From: Ilex aquifolium
Taxonomy: Eukaryota > Streptophyta > Magnoliopsida > Aquifoliales > Aquifoliaceae
Assembly: GCA_951799425.1 (NCBI GenBank)
Contig: OX637402.1
Location: forward strand, 24,503,844-24,567,843
Direction of reading: 5' to 3'
DNA: 64,000 nucleotides
The position numbers and the translations under genes were made by a program. Shown piece by piece: positions 43,531-57,500 of this stretch (positions are counted from its first letter, which is position 1; every line of letters starts with the position of its first letter). Below the pieces are notes generated by a model, which saw only the letters and a list, made by a program, of their open reading frames with translations, was not told the origin of the DNA and did not search any database.

Positions 43531-45714
43531 AATTTGAATTTTAAATTTATGATGGAGATTTTATTGACATATTTAATTGACATTGAATTAAGGGATAACA
43601 ATTTCTAAAATAGAAAATTAATTTAACTTCCTTTCAAGGAAGGGTATTTTTGAGATAAAAAAAAAGGTGGACTTAAGTCATTACATATAATTTTAAACAT
43701 GGACTTAGCCCCTTATAAATTTCCTTGCAGGATTTATCTTCAAACAAGTACATCTAGGGGGACTCACTTCCAATTTTCACAAAAATTAAATCCATTAAAT
43801 TTTAAGCCCTACAAAAAAGCCCCAACAAATTATATCCAATCAAAATTTTTATTACAATAATTTTGCCCTATAATCCAATCCATAATATTAAAAACATAGA
43901 AATTAAAAAAATACTCAAAAGTCAACTCATATTTACTCACACCCACTTTTTTTTTCTCTCTCTCTCCGGTAAAAATAAAATAAAAAACAAAAACAAAAGT
44001 TGAAATCTCTTTCTCGACAATATTAACACATCCTTCTTTTGTCTACCCATCACATAGAAAATTAAAAATAAATTAATTTTTTTAAAAAAATAATACTAAA
44101 AATAAAAATTCTTCCATTTAATATTTTCGCTTTAGGACTCAAATTGGCTTGAGCCGCCCCTCTGCTCTTTATGAGGTTGGTCTTGTACCCTTCGAGGCTT
44201 GTCTTGAGCTTTCATGTAATATCTTTATTTTTTCAAAATATAATTTATTTACCTATAAAAAAAAATGAAAATATGCTGAAGCCAATGAGAACTTGGTAGT
44301 AGGCATACAAATTTGTGCAAGAATAATGCTGGTTGATTGTGAGAAAGAAGATTCATCAGCAGCTCTTGGCAGGAAAAACAACTATTGGCACAAAAAAGGA
44401 CAAAGCTATTTTGAGTTACTTGAAAATTTGCATCAAGAGCTTTGGTGCAACCTACGGATAAAATGGATTGTAGAAGAATATCAGAATAGGAAGAAGCTGG
44501 TGAAAAACGAAAGTTCAACATTGGAATTGAGAAACTAGAAGCTAAAAATGGTATATGTAAAATCATAATCTTTATGTATTTTCTCATTTCTAATTGTTCG
44601 TTCTATTTCCCATCTTCTTTTAAAAAAAGTGTTGCATTTGACCTTAAGTAATAGGACATTTTGCCCAAATTTTTTTTTTTTTTTTGGTCAAGCAATTAAA
44701 TGGGGAGGGGAGATTCAAACCTAGCATCTCTTGGTGATGGACGCAAAGTTCCTGCCCAATTGAAAGCTAAAAACAATAAAAATGCGGGGGAGATACATCA
44801 TTTGAGAATAGATGTTTTTTCAAGACAACTTAAAATTCAAAGATGAGAAATCAAAAGTTGTTTCCTTGACACGTAACGAGCATGAACCTGGAGAAAGTGG
44901 CTGCAATCCCACATTGACGAACTTGACAAAGATCTATCGCAGCTTAAAAAAGACAAACTGAAACTGGATGTTATATTATTCGATCGAAAAGCAGAATTGC
45001 ATTTCCTGAAAAGTAGTCATTTTCCATGCAACTAAATGCTTCAAATTGCCAAAAGACTATTTTCAAATAGTCTTACATGATCTGAATATAAACTAAGATA
45101 TTATGGCGTAATTTTTTTTTTATACAATATGCATGCAGATTAGTGGCTTGTTAAATTTTACTAGTCGTCGTATAGGTTTTTAGTTGAATTATCAAAATAA
45201 TGATTCAAATATACCCATTTTTCAAAAAAATGGTTCCAAGTTTTAATATACAATATTTCACACTTAACATGGTCCATGTGCAAAGCGTATATGCATCAAC
45301 TAGTCTCATAGATATCTCCTTAATTATGTCTTTTGTTGTAAGTTGTTCCTAAGCTTTGTTTTCTAAACTATGTCCTTTATTTTAAATTGCCCCTAAGTTT
45401 TTAATTATCCTAATTTTGTCCCCTAAATTATGTAATTTATTTTAATTGATTAATTTTAGATATATTCCGTTAGGATCAACTATTAAATGAGACAAATTCC
45501 GTTACTATTAGCCGTTAAGACAATTAATCTTAACGAAAGTGGTTAATTCAAATAAATTACATACTTAAGAAGGTAAATTAGAATAAGAAGAAGTTCAAAT
45601 AGGAATTACCTACACAGACCACAGTACACAGTTGTGGATAACACAGTCGTGATAAATAAGATACACGCGACCACCTAGAAAAGATTGAAGTCCTCGGGAG
45701 AAACAAATAAGTCG
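43531..45714. other. Intergenic region upstream of PEX1
   Basis: AT-rich. An open stretch at 44293-44538 (with KNNYWHKKGQSYFELLENLH) matches no family I recognise and may be a decayed coding fragment. 45320-45590 shows iterated CTAAATTATGT.ATTTTATTT words typical of small old transposons. The PEX1 core promoter must lie at the right end, but no clear TATA box was picked. Confidence 0.35.
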
Positions 45715-45859
45715 GTTGTGGACTTTCATCATACCTTTCGTCACACCATCCAGACAGTTCCCAAGTTCCCAAACCTCTCTCTCTCTCTCTCTTCAATCTT
45801 TCAACTGGGCTTTTCTTGCGAAGAAGATCATCAAAGTTGAGGGATACAGTCAAATAGAG
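45715..45859 (+). promoter_or_regulatory. Probable 5' UTR of PEX1
   Basis: Pyrimidine-rich leader with a (CT)n run at about 45776-45792, a common feature of plant 5' UTRs. An upstream in-frame ATG exists at 45716 without an intervening stop, but plant PEX1 proteins start near the ATG at 45860. Confidence 0.4.
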
Positions 45860-48800
45860 ATGGAGATTGAGGTGAGAGTAGTGGGAGGAATAGAGAGCTG
45901 TTTCGTCTCACTCCCGCTGCTTCTCATCCAAACCCTTGACTCCACTTACTCTCGCTCCGGACAGCCTCTCCCTCCTATTCTCGCTCTGGAGCTTCGCTCT
46001 CTTGATGGAAATCAACTATGGCATGTGGCTTGGTCTGGTTCTGCCTCTACTTCTTCCGCAATTGAGGTGCCTATTTCTCTTACGAAATTTTCACTTTCAA
46101 TTTCCTATCAATTTGACCCATGATTTTGTTTGATTGAATTTCACATGCTATTTTGTTTCTCAATTTTCGCTTTGTCCTATGTTGACCCATTAATTAATTT
46201 ACTTGACTTTCCAATATTCATGGCTTTATTGTATTATTTTCGACCCAATTTCACTTCTAGCAATGGATTGGCTTGGTTGAATTGGCATTTCCCGAACACC
46301 TTTTCTTGTTTATAACTCTAATTTAGTACTACCCATGATTTTATTTTGTTGGATTTCACACTTCTTAATTTTTTAGGCTGCAGAATTTCTGTTTTTGTGC
46401 TTGACTTGTAAGTTTGAATAGTTGAACTTTGTCAAATTTGGTTCTTAATAATGAGAAATAAAAGAGGAGCTAGCTCTTGGTAGTTTTAGTAATCTGCAGC
46501 ATGCCCTTAGACTTGGTGATGTTTTTGCCAATAAATTCAATGAGGCATGCTCATTGATTTCCCAGAAAGCAAAAACCAACGTTGTAGAATAGGAGGAAAA
46601 TGATAAGACAATACCCATAAAGTACGAGTTGAATGGTATCAATTGGTGGGTATCTAATTCCATTTTCTGGACCTCTTTCACCATTTTTAAAAAGTCGAAT
46701 TACAAAGGTACCAACCTCCATGTATTCCAAAATACCTATGTTACATCTTCTCTTAGTTAAGTTTTCAGATAAATTAACATGGTATCAGGGCTAGTCTACC
46801 GGTGCTTTCAGGCAAGACTTTCTATTACATAGGAATTGTTCCCTTTTCTTATTGTATTCTGATTCTGATTCTGGGTTTGGGATCTTGTGTTTACCTCTAC
46901 ACATGCAAGTGGCGTCACACGTTCTGGGAGTATTAGATTTTGTCCCACATCAATGCAATGACACTTTTAAAACATAGGTCCTGTGTTTGAATCTTTTCGT
47001 CATCCAATTTGCACATGTTTGACCCAAATTTGGCTTGCATGTGAGGAGGCGTGTTAAAGTATTAATACTTTATACCATATCTAACAACTTAAGTTTTTGT
47101 ACGAGTTGATGGTTTAGAACTAGCAATCCCGTGATATGATTTATGGAAATGTAAATTAGCACTTTGTGCCAGCTATACACAGAGGCCAACCAAAATGTGC
47201 ATAGCAATATGGACAGTTTAATTGCAGGATCTCGTGCGATAATAACTCATCACTATTTTCGCTTCAAAAATGAACAAAGGGTGGTCTCATTACCTGTGTT
47301 GTTTCACAGACTCACCTTCTTTCTGGTGATTGGCATTGACTTTTAGACACAAGTGTTTTGAGATGAAGAAGATTAAATGATCTCCACAGAAACCAAGTGC
47401 ATAAGTTGATTGCATGATGATTATGAATATGAAGTTTAGGTTCTGCATGTGTGCATGTGTGCCTTAAGTGAGATAATTGATCCACCTAGTTTGATTCTTT
47501 CTATTGATAAGGAGATTCCATCCCTTTTGTTTCTATAAGCAAAGTAGGCAGTTTTTCGGCAGCTGATTAGTGTGATGTCAAACAATGAATAGGCTGCATG
47601 TTGTAGCAATTTAATTTTTTTCACCAAACAGTCGCTTTTTCCCCTCCATGTCAAATAAAATTCATAACATCATTTAACATTTTTTGAATTGAATATAAGG
47701 AATTTAGATGTTCCATTTGACACAAAGAGGAAGCCAACCTAGGGAGGAGGCTGGATAGACTCTCGTTAAGTCATAGTTGGTTAAACCCCTAGTATGGAGA
47801 GATTAAGACGACTCTCTTACAGAAACTTTATCGACGCTTTATGCAACAACCCTTTAACTATACCTACCTTTAATAAAGAGTATGGCATTGCAACCGTGCA
47901 TTCATTCTCTTTTTTTAGCTTTCCCCCATTGCTTGTTCTTGAATTTGGAATATGTTCAAGTTTTATGTAAAGATATCAAAAGTAGGATCTCCAATCTTCA
48001 TGTTGAACAAAAACGAATGCAGAATCTGTTACTGCTGATGTGACGATGGTATGGTGATTTTTGTGTGTGTAGATTATGGTGTTTATAGGGTTTGGTACAG
48101 GTATAGCTTGTGTACACCGTCACATACTTTCTCTGCATAGTTGATCTAATGCACAATTGCACATTGTATCAAGTATCCGCTGTCAGATATTCTATTTTGA
48201 AAAATGGTAGAATTATCACAATTTCAGTTTTAATTGCATGTTAAATGAATCATATTAATCCCTTGATTTTTCAATTGAAAATTAATGTTCAGACATGATT
48301 TATTTAAAATTTGGTATTTATTGACTACGAAGGCTTTGGGACAGAATATCGTTATGAAAGTTGAGGGTTTACATCCAATCTAACTAAGTTATTCTACTTA
48401 CCGAAAAAAAACACCGAGATATTCTAGCTGGAAAATTTTAACTATTTACTGCTAATTTTAACCCTGTTAGTGCTCTTTAGGTTGCTGGTTCCATCTTACC
48501 CATAAATATTGTATACTTGGATTTCCCATATTTACTGGTATGCTCCGCTAATATAGAGGGCACAAATAGCTTTCACAACAGATCAAGGGACACTTTAGTG
48601 AAGATTCTGATCATATAAATTAGATGTAAAAATGTTCCCCAGTGAGGATACCTTATCGGAGGAGGGAGGGGGTAGCTAAGAACAAAAAAGAGTCTCTTAA
48701 TGTGTTCATTGAAAACTTTGTACTTCTAGAACAACGGTGTAATGTTTATATGATTCGTTTGCTGACAGAAAACAAGATTAAATCGCTCTTTAATGAGACC

Positions 48801-51800
48801 TTGCAGTTGCAGTGTGTGGGTTCACTGTATGTAGTTCATTCGTATTTATCATCTTATGTATCATAAAATAAAGCCATATTATTCCTTATGCTACATTGCC
48901 CCTACAATCATTTTCTTGATGTATTTTACTGTGTTGGGGGCTTGTAAAGTTACTACAATGGAAGTGAGTGAGTCTCTATGTGTACATAAAATTTTGATTT
49001 GACTTTTGCACTGAGAATTCTTTTGTTGTTAACAGTTTTTTCACTTAGTTTCTTTTTTGACTGTTTACATAGATTGCCCAGCAATTTGCAGAATGTATTC
49101 GCCTGCCAGGTTATACTACTGTTCAAGTACGAGCTGTCCCTAATCTGCCAAAAGCTTCTCTTGTAACAATTGAACCCCTCACTGAGGATGATTGGGAAGT
49201 TTTGGAGCTTAACTCTGAGCATGCAGAGGCAGCTATTTTGAAGCAGGTGCTTAATTAATGTTCATTTAATATTTATTTCAATTTACTGTCAAGGACGTAG
49301 CACCTTCCATTTTTATTGAGTGCCTTGCTATTTTAGTGAGCTGTATTGTGATGCAGTTGATGATGGACATTGACTAATTTCTTAAATTGATATATTACAA
49401 AGCATGCTTCATATTTTCAGACAAAAGTGCACCTGGTCCCTTGCCATGTGTTTGTCATTACATGAAAAGATAGAAATTTCGTGTTTTGATTGAACACTCC
49501 TCCAATCTAATACAAAGCGAAATTGAACTGTACGATCCTTGTGTTTTTGTTTTTCAGTTTATATTATCATAATGCCAAGGATGGATTCGGTTTACGTCTT
49601 CTTAAACTGAAAACTTATTTATGCTGGATTATATGTAAAGAGTTTTGCCTGGGTTAGTATTTGCAAGGCTTTTTGGTGTTAACGACTCCTGATGCCATAC
49701 ACGTTGGGTAACACTAACTAGTTTTTATTTGAAATTTAACCAGTAATCCTGGGCACTTCTTTATCTTGACAATTCTTTGGTTCTTTGTGTGAGTTAGTGA
49801 TCGTTGGTGCTCTGTCCCCTTCTTGTTGCATTCCTCCTCCTTGATTACAACTCGTGGAAGAACTTAAACAGCGACTATACATTTTTCCTTACTTTTTTAC
49901 ACTTCAGCCCAGTGGGAACATGCATAAAGCTGGTGAATCAGTATAGACTGGATCCTTGCAAATTTCTCAAAGATGGCCCTGGAGTTTAATTTTTTTTGTT
50001 TATTATGTGAAGTGGCTGCTATTCTTTCATTGCACACGACGGTCTTATTATTTTATTGGAATCTGATAGGCTTACACATCTAAAAAAGTTGATTGTAATA
50101 TTTCTGTATCGCTGAGTGTGCTACACATCTGTGAGACAGAGATATTCATCATACTCAATCGTATTTATAAGTTGTAGGGAGAGTTTTCTAGCTCAGTTGA
50201 ACATTACCATATAATTTTTGCCAAAATTTCCTGCTACTGAAGGCCTCTATTACTAAATGCAGATTGGAATTGCCCATGAAGCAATGCGATTTCCTTTGTG
50301 GTTGCATGGACAAACAATCATTACGTTTATTGTCATCTCAACCCTCCCTAAGAAACCGGTAGGTAAGAGAATATTTGCTGTTGATTTTTATCGATATGTC
50401 GCAACATGCTGCTCACTTCTGCTAAATGCGAAGAACTGCACCAGTACTGTGATGAATGATTTCATCCCTATTCTTTGTCCACAAACTGAAAAGAGCTTTG
50501 TATTTCTAATTTGGAGTGTAAAGGGACTGCTTTATCAGTAATGGAGGATACATCATACATGCATGTCCCATTGTCATAGTTGGAGTGTTTGGTCATCGAA
50601 ACTTTAGAGGGGAAAATAAGTGACCAGTGATGGGAAGAATTAGGCTAGAATTAACGTTACTGGAAGCTATTAATGTACTATTTGGTACTTGTGACGTTGA
50701 ACAATTGGTTGTAAACTGGTATCTAAGAAGTATGGACACGGACACGATACGACATGGACAAGCTGACACGAATTTTTCAAAAAAGTAGTATATGGACACG
50801 TTGAGGGACACCAAATATTATGTATTTATTTTTATATATCTGGTCACATTGTAAAATGAATATATTTTAATGAGAATTATTCAATTCATCCTTTCCTTGA
50901 TTCTAATAATTCACATCATGATATCATCGAATAAAACGTAAAATATGAGATATACCGATACACATTCATTATAAACATCTATGATCTAACAATCACTGAC
51001 TACTACAATTTGCATTTTCAAAAATATCCCACTTTGTGACCCTAACGTTAATTCAATTTCAAAGAGCCCCAATTCAAACCTCTATTTTTCATCAAATTAC
51101 TTTTATATAAAGTTAATTCCATGTGTATATAATTTCGTACTTGTGTCCAAAATTATGTTTATATCAGTGTGTTGCACATGGGAAGATTAATACCAATGAT
51201 ATGCTTTAGAAAAAGAGACCTATTACTTGTCTCTCTCTTCAGTGGTGTGTGATATGTAAAAGTGATTACGAAAGCATTGATCATTTATTTTTACATTGCC
51301 CTATTGCTTTGAGTTTGTAACTTAAGTTGTTTAACTTGGTGGACTTGAGTTGGGTGCTTCCTAAATCATTCATATTTTTGTTTGTTGAGGATTTGAAAGA
51401 TTTAGGGTCTATTGATAAGGGTGTCACTCTATGGAATTGTGCTATAATTGCAACTTTTTGGGTTATATGTAAGGAGAGAAACACACACATTTTTTAAGAT
51501 AGAAAAGACTGTTTGGATGGCTTATGGGACTGGATTCATTTCTTAGCGTCATTTTGGGATTCAGTTACAAAAGAGTTTAGAGGACTCCACTTTTTGCTAT
51601 ACTTTCTGGATGGATAGCTTCATGTGATTTATAATTTTTTTACATATTTCTTTTGTTTGTAATTTTTATTTTTTCTTTTTCCTTTTCACTGCTTTTGTAG
51701 TTGGATTCCTTATCCAATATTCTTGATATTTTTCTGATTTTTAATACAAGAAGTTTGTTTCCTATCAAAAAAATGTTTATATCGGTGTCCTATGTTCATA

Positions 51801-54558
51801 TAGTGACTATGATCTCTTTTTTTAAGTGGAATGTAGTGATTATAACTCTTTTAAACTAAAAGTTTGACCCATCTTTTTAAAATTACTGACATAACTTCTT
51901 TATTTATAAAGTTACTTGACAAGTTTTCAAAAATTTGGAAAAAAAAAAAACTCAAAGCGTGTCCTCTAGTGTGCTCCCAACGTGTCCAAAACTTGTCTAA
52001 AAAATATAACAAGACACTTATTTTAGCGTGTGCCCAACACGTGTCCATGTCCTAGACGTGTCCGATACTGACACTTTGACCAAAATGAAGTGTCCGTGCT
52101 TCCTAGGGTGGTAGCATGGGGCAAAAAAAACCCAACAACCATACCTGAGGGACATGAATGGTGCAGTGTACTTTTGAGCTGCCTCCTTTTTTTAAAAGAT
52201 TGCATCAGGGGAATTGGTTAATAATATCGAAGGTGATCAAGCTTTAGGTCTAATTGTTATCAAAGTGGAAGAAATTAGAAAAGGTTTCCAAACTCAACTT
52301 TGAACTTTGATCTCTCCAAATGTGGTGTTTTAAACATGAAGGAAATAATTATTCTCAAGTAAAATCGGCCTTATATGTGTTTGAGTAAAGGCCATCTCAA
52401 TCATTATTGCCAAGAGAGATTAAGGGCACGTTTGGCAGTCTTTGGAAATATAATACTGATTTCGGGGATCCACGAAAATATTAAGAATACTGTGTGTATG
52501 GTAATTTATTGTTGTAAATGGATAAACATGAAGTGAACCTAGAAAACATCATTCCGATGTTTCCTGAAATTGTCTTTTCTCATCTCAACTTACCTTTCTA
52601 AAATTAGTTTCCAAGAAAAATCAACAAGACAAATTTGCACCCATATTTTGTGTTTTTGGAGACTCAAAGAACAAGAAATCCTTTTTATAAGAACTGTGCC
52701 AAACAGTCCCTAAGACTTTACTTATTTTAGATGAAGGCTCTAAAATAAGCTTAGTTGCTAGTTAAAGAGCGCTAGTTAGAGTTATATTAAACTGTTTCAG
52801 CTGTTTGATTGTAATTGTGACTACTAGATCTATCTGCTTATTCTGAGTGTTCATATTTTTCCCTGATAACTTCTAATTCTTGTAGGAAAATTCATTATTT
52901 GTAGTTAAAGAATCACTAGTTAAGCATTTATGTTCATATTGTCCTTGTGTTCCCTCTTCAGAATAAGATTAAAGGAGATTCAATGTTGCCAATTATTAAT
53001 GTATCATACTAATTGGTAATACTAGAAAACTTTGAAGAGAGTGAGGGAGTTGCATATAAGGCGTGAAGTAGTTCTTGAATATTAGTTTGGATTTATGCCA
53101 CAAGGTCTACAATAACAATGAAAGCTGTATTCTAATTGGGAGACTAATGGAAAAATAGAGAGAGCGAGTGCTGCAAAAGAAGCTAAATTGCTGCCTTGTG
53201 CTCGGCTTTCCTTCTTTATAAGGTTAAGTGGAATGTGATAGAAATTTGTGTTCATATGGGGGCAAGGCCATGTGTCCTGTGTTGGCCTATAACGTATGTG
53301 ACCCGTTTAGGGAGCCCCTGAATGAGGTGGAGCCCATCCATCATCTCCATATTATGGGTAGAGCGAGATAGAGAAAGACGATGAATTCTGTAGGAATCGA
53401 ACATTTCAGTCATGTTTATAATCTTGGGAAGCCTATGATTGGGATGGGAATTGGCGCCTTAAACTATATGCTTGGGGAAAGAAGAAATAGGGAAGTCCAT
53501 GCGGCTGATGGATATCACCACTCATGAGTGGATTGAGATCCGATTTTGGGTCTTTTTTGTGAATCACTTTTTCTTCCCTTTCTTTCCTCCTCTATTATAA
53601 CCCAGCATTACAACAACCTTAGCTGTTGTTATTGTGGTATCAGGGATACTTATTGTGATGCAGGAACCTTGCAATTCACCATATTTTATAATTTTTGTTC
53701 TATATATTTCAGGAGTTGCACTCTTTGACCTAAATAAATGAAAGTATTCCATCTTAAAAATGTCTGAACTGTGAAATTTGTTCCCAGTGCAACTTGTGCC
53801 AGGAAGTGAAGTTGCAGTTGCTCCAAAGAGACGCAAAAGAAGCACTGATTCTTATGAAGATGCCTCTGCAAAAGAACATTCTATTGTCAAAGCACTACTG
53901 CGTATCCAAGACTCGGATGGTAGATTTATTCACAAATGCGAAGTCAATGGCATAGACATGGGTGTAGTGCTCACTTCTGCTGTCTTTATTCATCCAGAGA
54001 CAGCTAAAAAAAATTCATTCAATTCTCTTCAGCTTGTAGATATAGTACCTAGATTGCCATCAAAAGAGATCAAGAAGAATCATGAAACAGATCGTCCAAG
54101 TGTAAAAAGCAGTTCAGCTGCAAAAGAAGCTAAGCAAGATTTCCGTCAGGCAATTGTTCGTCTTTTGATTTCAGAGTCAGTGGCTAAAGGACACATAATG
54201 GTTTCTGAGTCTCTCCGTCTTTATTTGAGAGCAGGCTTACACTCGTGTATGTTTATTCTCCCAAGAATTGAATCACATTTTGCCACACTGCATTCAATGT
54301 ATATTGTTTCCATTAGCATCTTGTTTTATAGTCAAGGGTTCCATTAACCTAGGTGGATTGGAAACAGGGCTACTTTCTATGATGCTTAAAATTGCTCTTT
54401 AATTTTTTTTTTCCAGCATGAGCTTGACATTTCCAATAAGAGCGAGCTTCATATGCCTACCAAAAAATTTGAAAACAAAATGAGAAATAGTGTTACATGC
54501 TAGTATCTGTTTCTTTACTTTTTTACTTAATTTTTGTTTTAAAAATATTTTTTTAGCA

Positions 54559-54598
<40 letters not shown>

Positions 54599-57500
54599 TT
54601 ATTTTATGCGAATATTTTTCACAGTATTTATGAGAATATTACCTTTGCTATCTTCAATAATTTGGTCCATGTTGAGTTTGTTATTGCCACTAATCTTTAT
54701 GTGACTTCGACAGTCGTTCTTTTTTTATGACATGTTTTTTTTACACTGCAATGATCTCTGGAAATAAATGATAAGGGCTAGTTTCCTATTCTAAATGGAC
54801 AAGTGGAGCACACAAAATTTATGTTCCAGAAAGAAGGGGAGAATATTTTCTTGTTTTATTTTTGACCATTTTTACGCCTCTTGTTTTTGTTTTTGGAGTT
54901 TTTAATCAAATATGGGGTTTCAATTGAAATCCCCCTCTTGTGCTTTCAGGGATATATGTTAAGGGATGCAACTTCAATTTGAAGAAAGATATTCCTATAT
55001 TTACGCTTTCTCCTTTCCAATTTAAGAGGTTTGGAAAGAATGATGCTGGTGACAATCATGGTTTAGAAGTTCTTGATAGTCATAAGAATCGGAAGACCAA
55101 AAATTTGCTTCTCAAGACCAATTCAGACACTGATATGGGTATAATTGATTGGTCAAACCATGAGAAAATTGTTGCAGCTCTTTCATATGTACCTCCTAGT
55201 AGTGAGGATGGAGAAGCTGCTACTAAGTTCAACAGTAGAAAGGGAATATCAAGTCTTCTGCGTGCGTGGTGTTTAGCTCAAATTGATGCAATAGTTGCCC
55301 ATGCAGGAGTAGACGTTAGTAAGTTGGTTTTAGGAAATAAAATGTTGCTTCATTTTAAGGTGAAGAATCATAAATTTGCAATACATGGAAAGGTGCAGAC
55401 ATCATATAGTTCTCTGGAAAGCAGAAATAGAATTGGAGAACCATCAGTTGACATCCTTTATGTTTTGTCTGCTTCTGAGGAATTTCCGCGTGGTGAAAAA
55501 ACTGGTGTATATGAACTTGAACTTGATAGAGGAAACAGGGAGAACACTAACCTGAGAAGCTTAGAATTGTTGGTTGAAACGCTGCATTTGGGTGAAGGTG
55601 TATCTTTCCACTCTGTCAAAGAGAGATCATCAGACAAGTGCTTTGATACAACAATTTCTTCCTTGAGCTGGATGGGCACAGCTGCTTCTGATGTAACTAA
55701 CAGTAGGTATTTTCCCTTAATATGTATCCTTTGTGGTCGATTGGTTTACATAAAATTGTTTTCCCTTAATTGTTGGTCACACCATTGATAGTCTTATGCT
55801 TCACTTTTCACTAGCATGTTGGACCATTGATAGTCTTATTGTTTTGGGAGGCTCTCACATTTCTGATGTGAGACAAGTTTTAACACTCTCTTCAACTTGC
55901 ACTTGGAAAGATCAACACATAATCATAAATAGGGAATTCTACTTTAATCGGAATACCACACAAATACCAGACTAAAAAAATCTAACTGGTAAACAAACTG
56001 TTGAGACTTGATCCACCATCTTCCCTAATCTAGATTTGATACCTTATCAAAGCATCCAACTTGATGGCAGTGAGTAAAGAGGACCAGGAGACTTATGAAG
56101 GTGTCACATTTTTGGTGTAGGACAAGTTCTACCCATCTCATATGCGAAAGTTGAATATGACACATTTTTTTTTTGGGGGGTGTGTGTTATGCTTTAATTT
56201 CTTAAATTTTGTAATGTTTGAAATTCACATGAGGATCATTGACAATGATAATATCAGTGTTTCCTCACCTTCCATGCAAACCAGTACAAGGAAAAGAAAG
56301 TCAGCATCTCTTTTGTCATGCATGTTATGCAATCCATGATGTAATGGACCAACATTTGAAGTAGATCACTAGATCCATTTTAATTTGTCAAGGCCACATG
56401 GCGAAACTTAATGTTCCTTTTGAAACCAAAGTTTTCCTAATTTGGTGAGGCCACCATAGTCTTAGTTCTGCTGCTTCATTTTCTCCTCTTCAACAGTAAT
56501 ATTCTTAACTAAATTTGCCTGGATTGATTCCAAATCCTTCTGTTCATGGATTGTCAACAAACGGGTTTTGGTACGCTCCTCTTAACTGTGGTCAGTTGCT
56601 AACACTTGTGACATACTATCGTTTGTCAATATGCCTCTATTTTCATTGCTGAAAAATGGGGGGACTTCTGTTTTTCATGGTTCCTTATTTTGCATTATTT
56701 AGTCCTAGGGGTTGTCTTCTCTAGGTAACTGCTCTGCATATTATATTCGAATTTTAAATGCATAGATACCCTTAAATCATCCTGGTGGAAGGTTAAGATT
56801 GAGAAGTGGTCCGTCCAAAGGTAGAAAAGAAGCTGGTAGCGAAAGCCCTGTTTGACTCCTTGCTGTAAATTGTTTTTACATGCAGGGTTGACCATGTTAC
56901 TATCTTCTGCTTCTTGGATGCTGTTCAGTACTTATGACCTTCCTTTCCCTGGACATATTCTATTATATGGACCTCCGGTGAGTCCTTCTACCTAACTTCC
57001 AGTTTTTTATTTTGTTATGTGATAATTGATGGATAAAGAAGCTCCTCATCACCACTTTTTTTTCCAATAAGAAGACATATACTTTTTGATTTTATTTTTG
57101 TGAAAGACATATGATGTGTCCTTCAGTCTGAGACATATTGCATATTTATTGTGGTATCACTATTGTTTGTATATTTTGCTTTTGTGGGTCAGAGCTTATC
57201 AGTAAAGGTGAATGCTTTTTGTGGCTATCATTATAAAGCATTCTATTTTTTTTTTTTGCAATATATTATGTATTTGTTGTTTAAAATTTTAACCTGCAAT
57301 TATAATTTAAATTTAAAATAGTTGTGCTTCTTGTGTGTCAGGGTTCTGGTAAAACATTATTAGCTTCTGCTGTTGCAAAATCTGTTGAAGAACATGAAGA
57401 CATCTTGGCACACGTGTATGGTTTTCCTTTCTCTATTTTGCGATTGACACATTTTTTACTGCCACTCTTAAGGGGAACTGAAACTTTGTTGGTTGTCCTT

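Noticed and set aside
44293-44538. 82-codon frame upstream of PEX1
   Set aside because: No recognisable family and no splice partners found; listed only as a possible decayed fragment in the intergenic entry.
45716-45859. Upstream in-frame extension of PEX1 exon 1
   Set aside because: The extra 48 residues are translated from a CT-rich leader and are absent from plant PEX1 proteins as I know them.
53628-53650. TGGTATCAGGG-like word in PEX1 intron 3 as a retroelement primer site
   Set aside because: No LTR end precedes it and no internal domain follows; chance similarity is enough.
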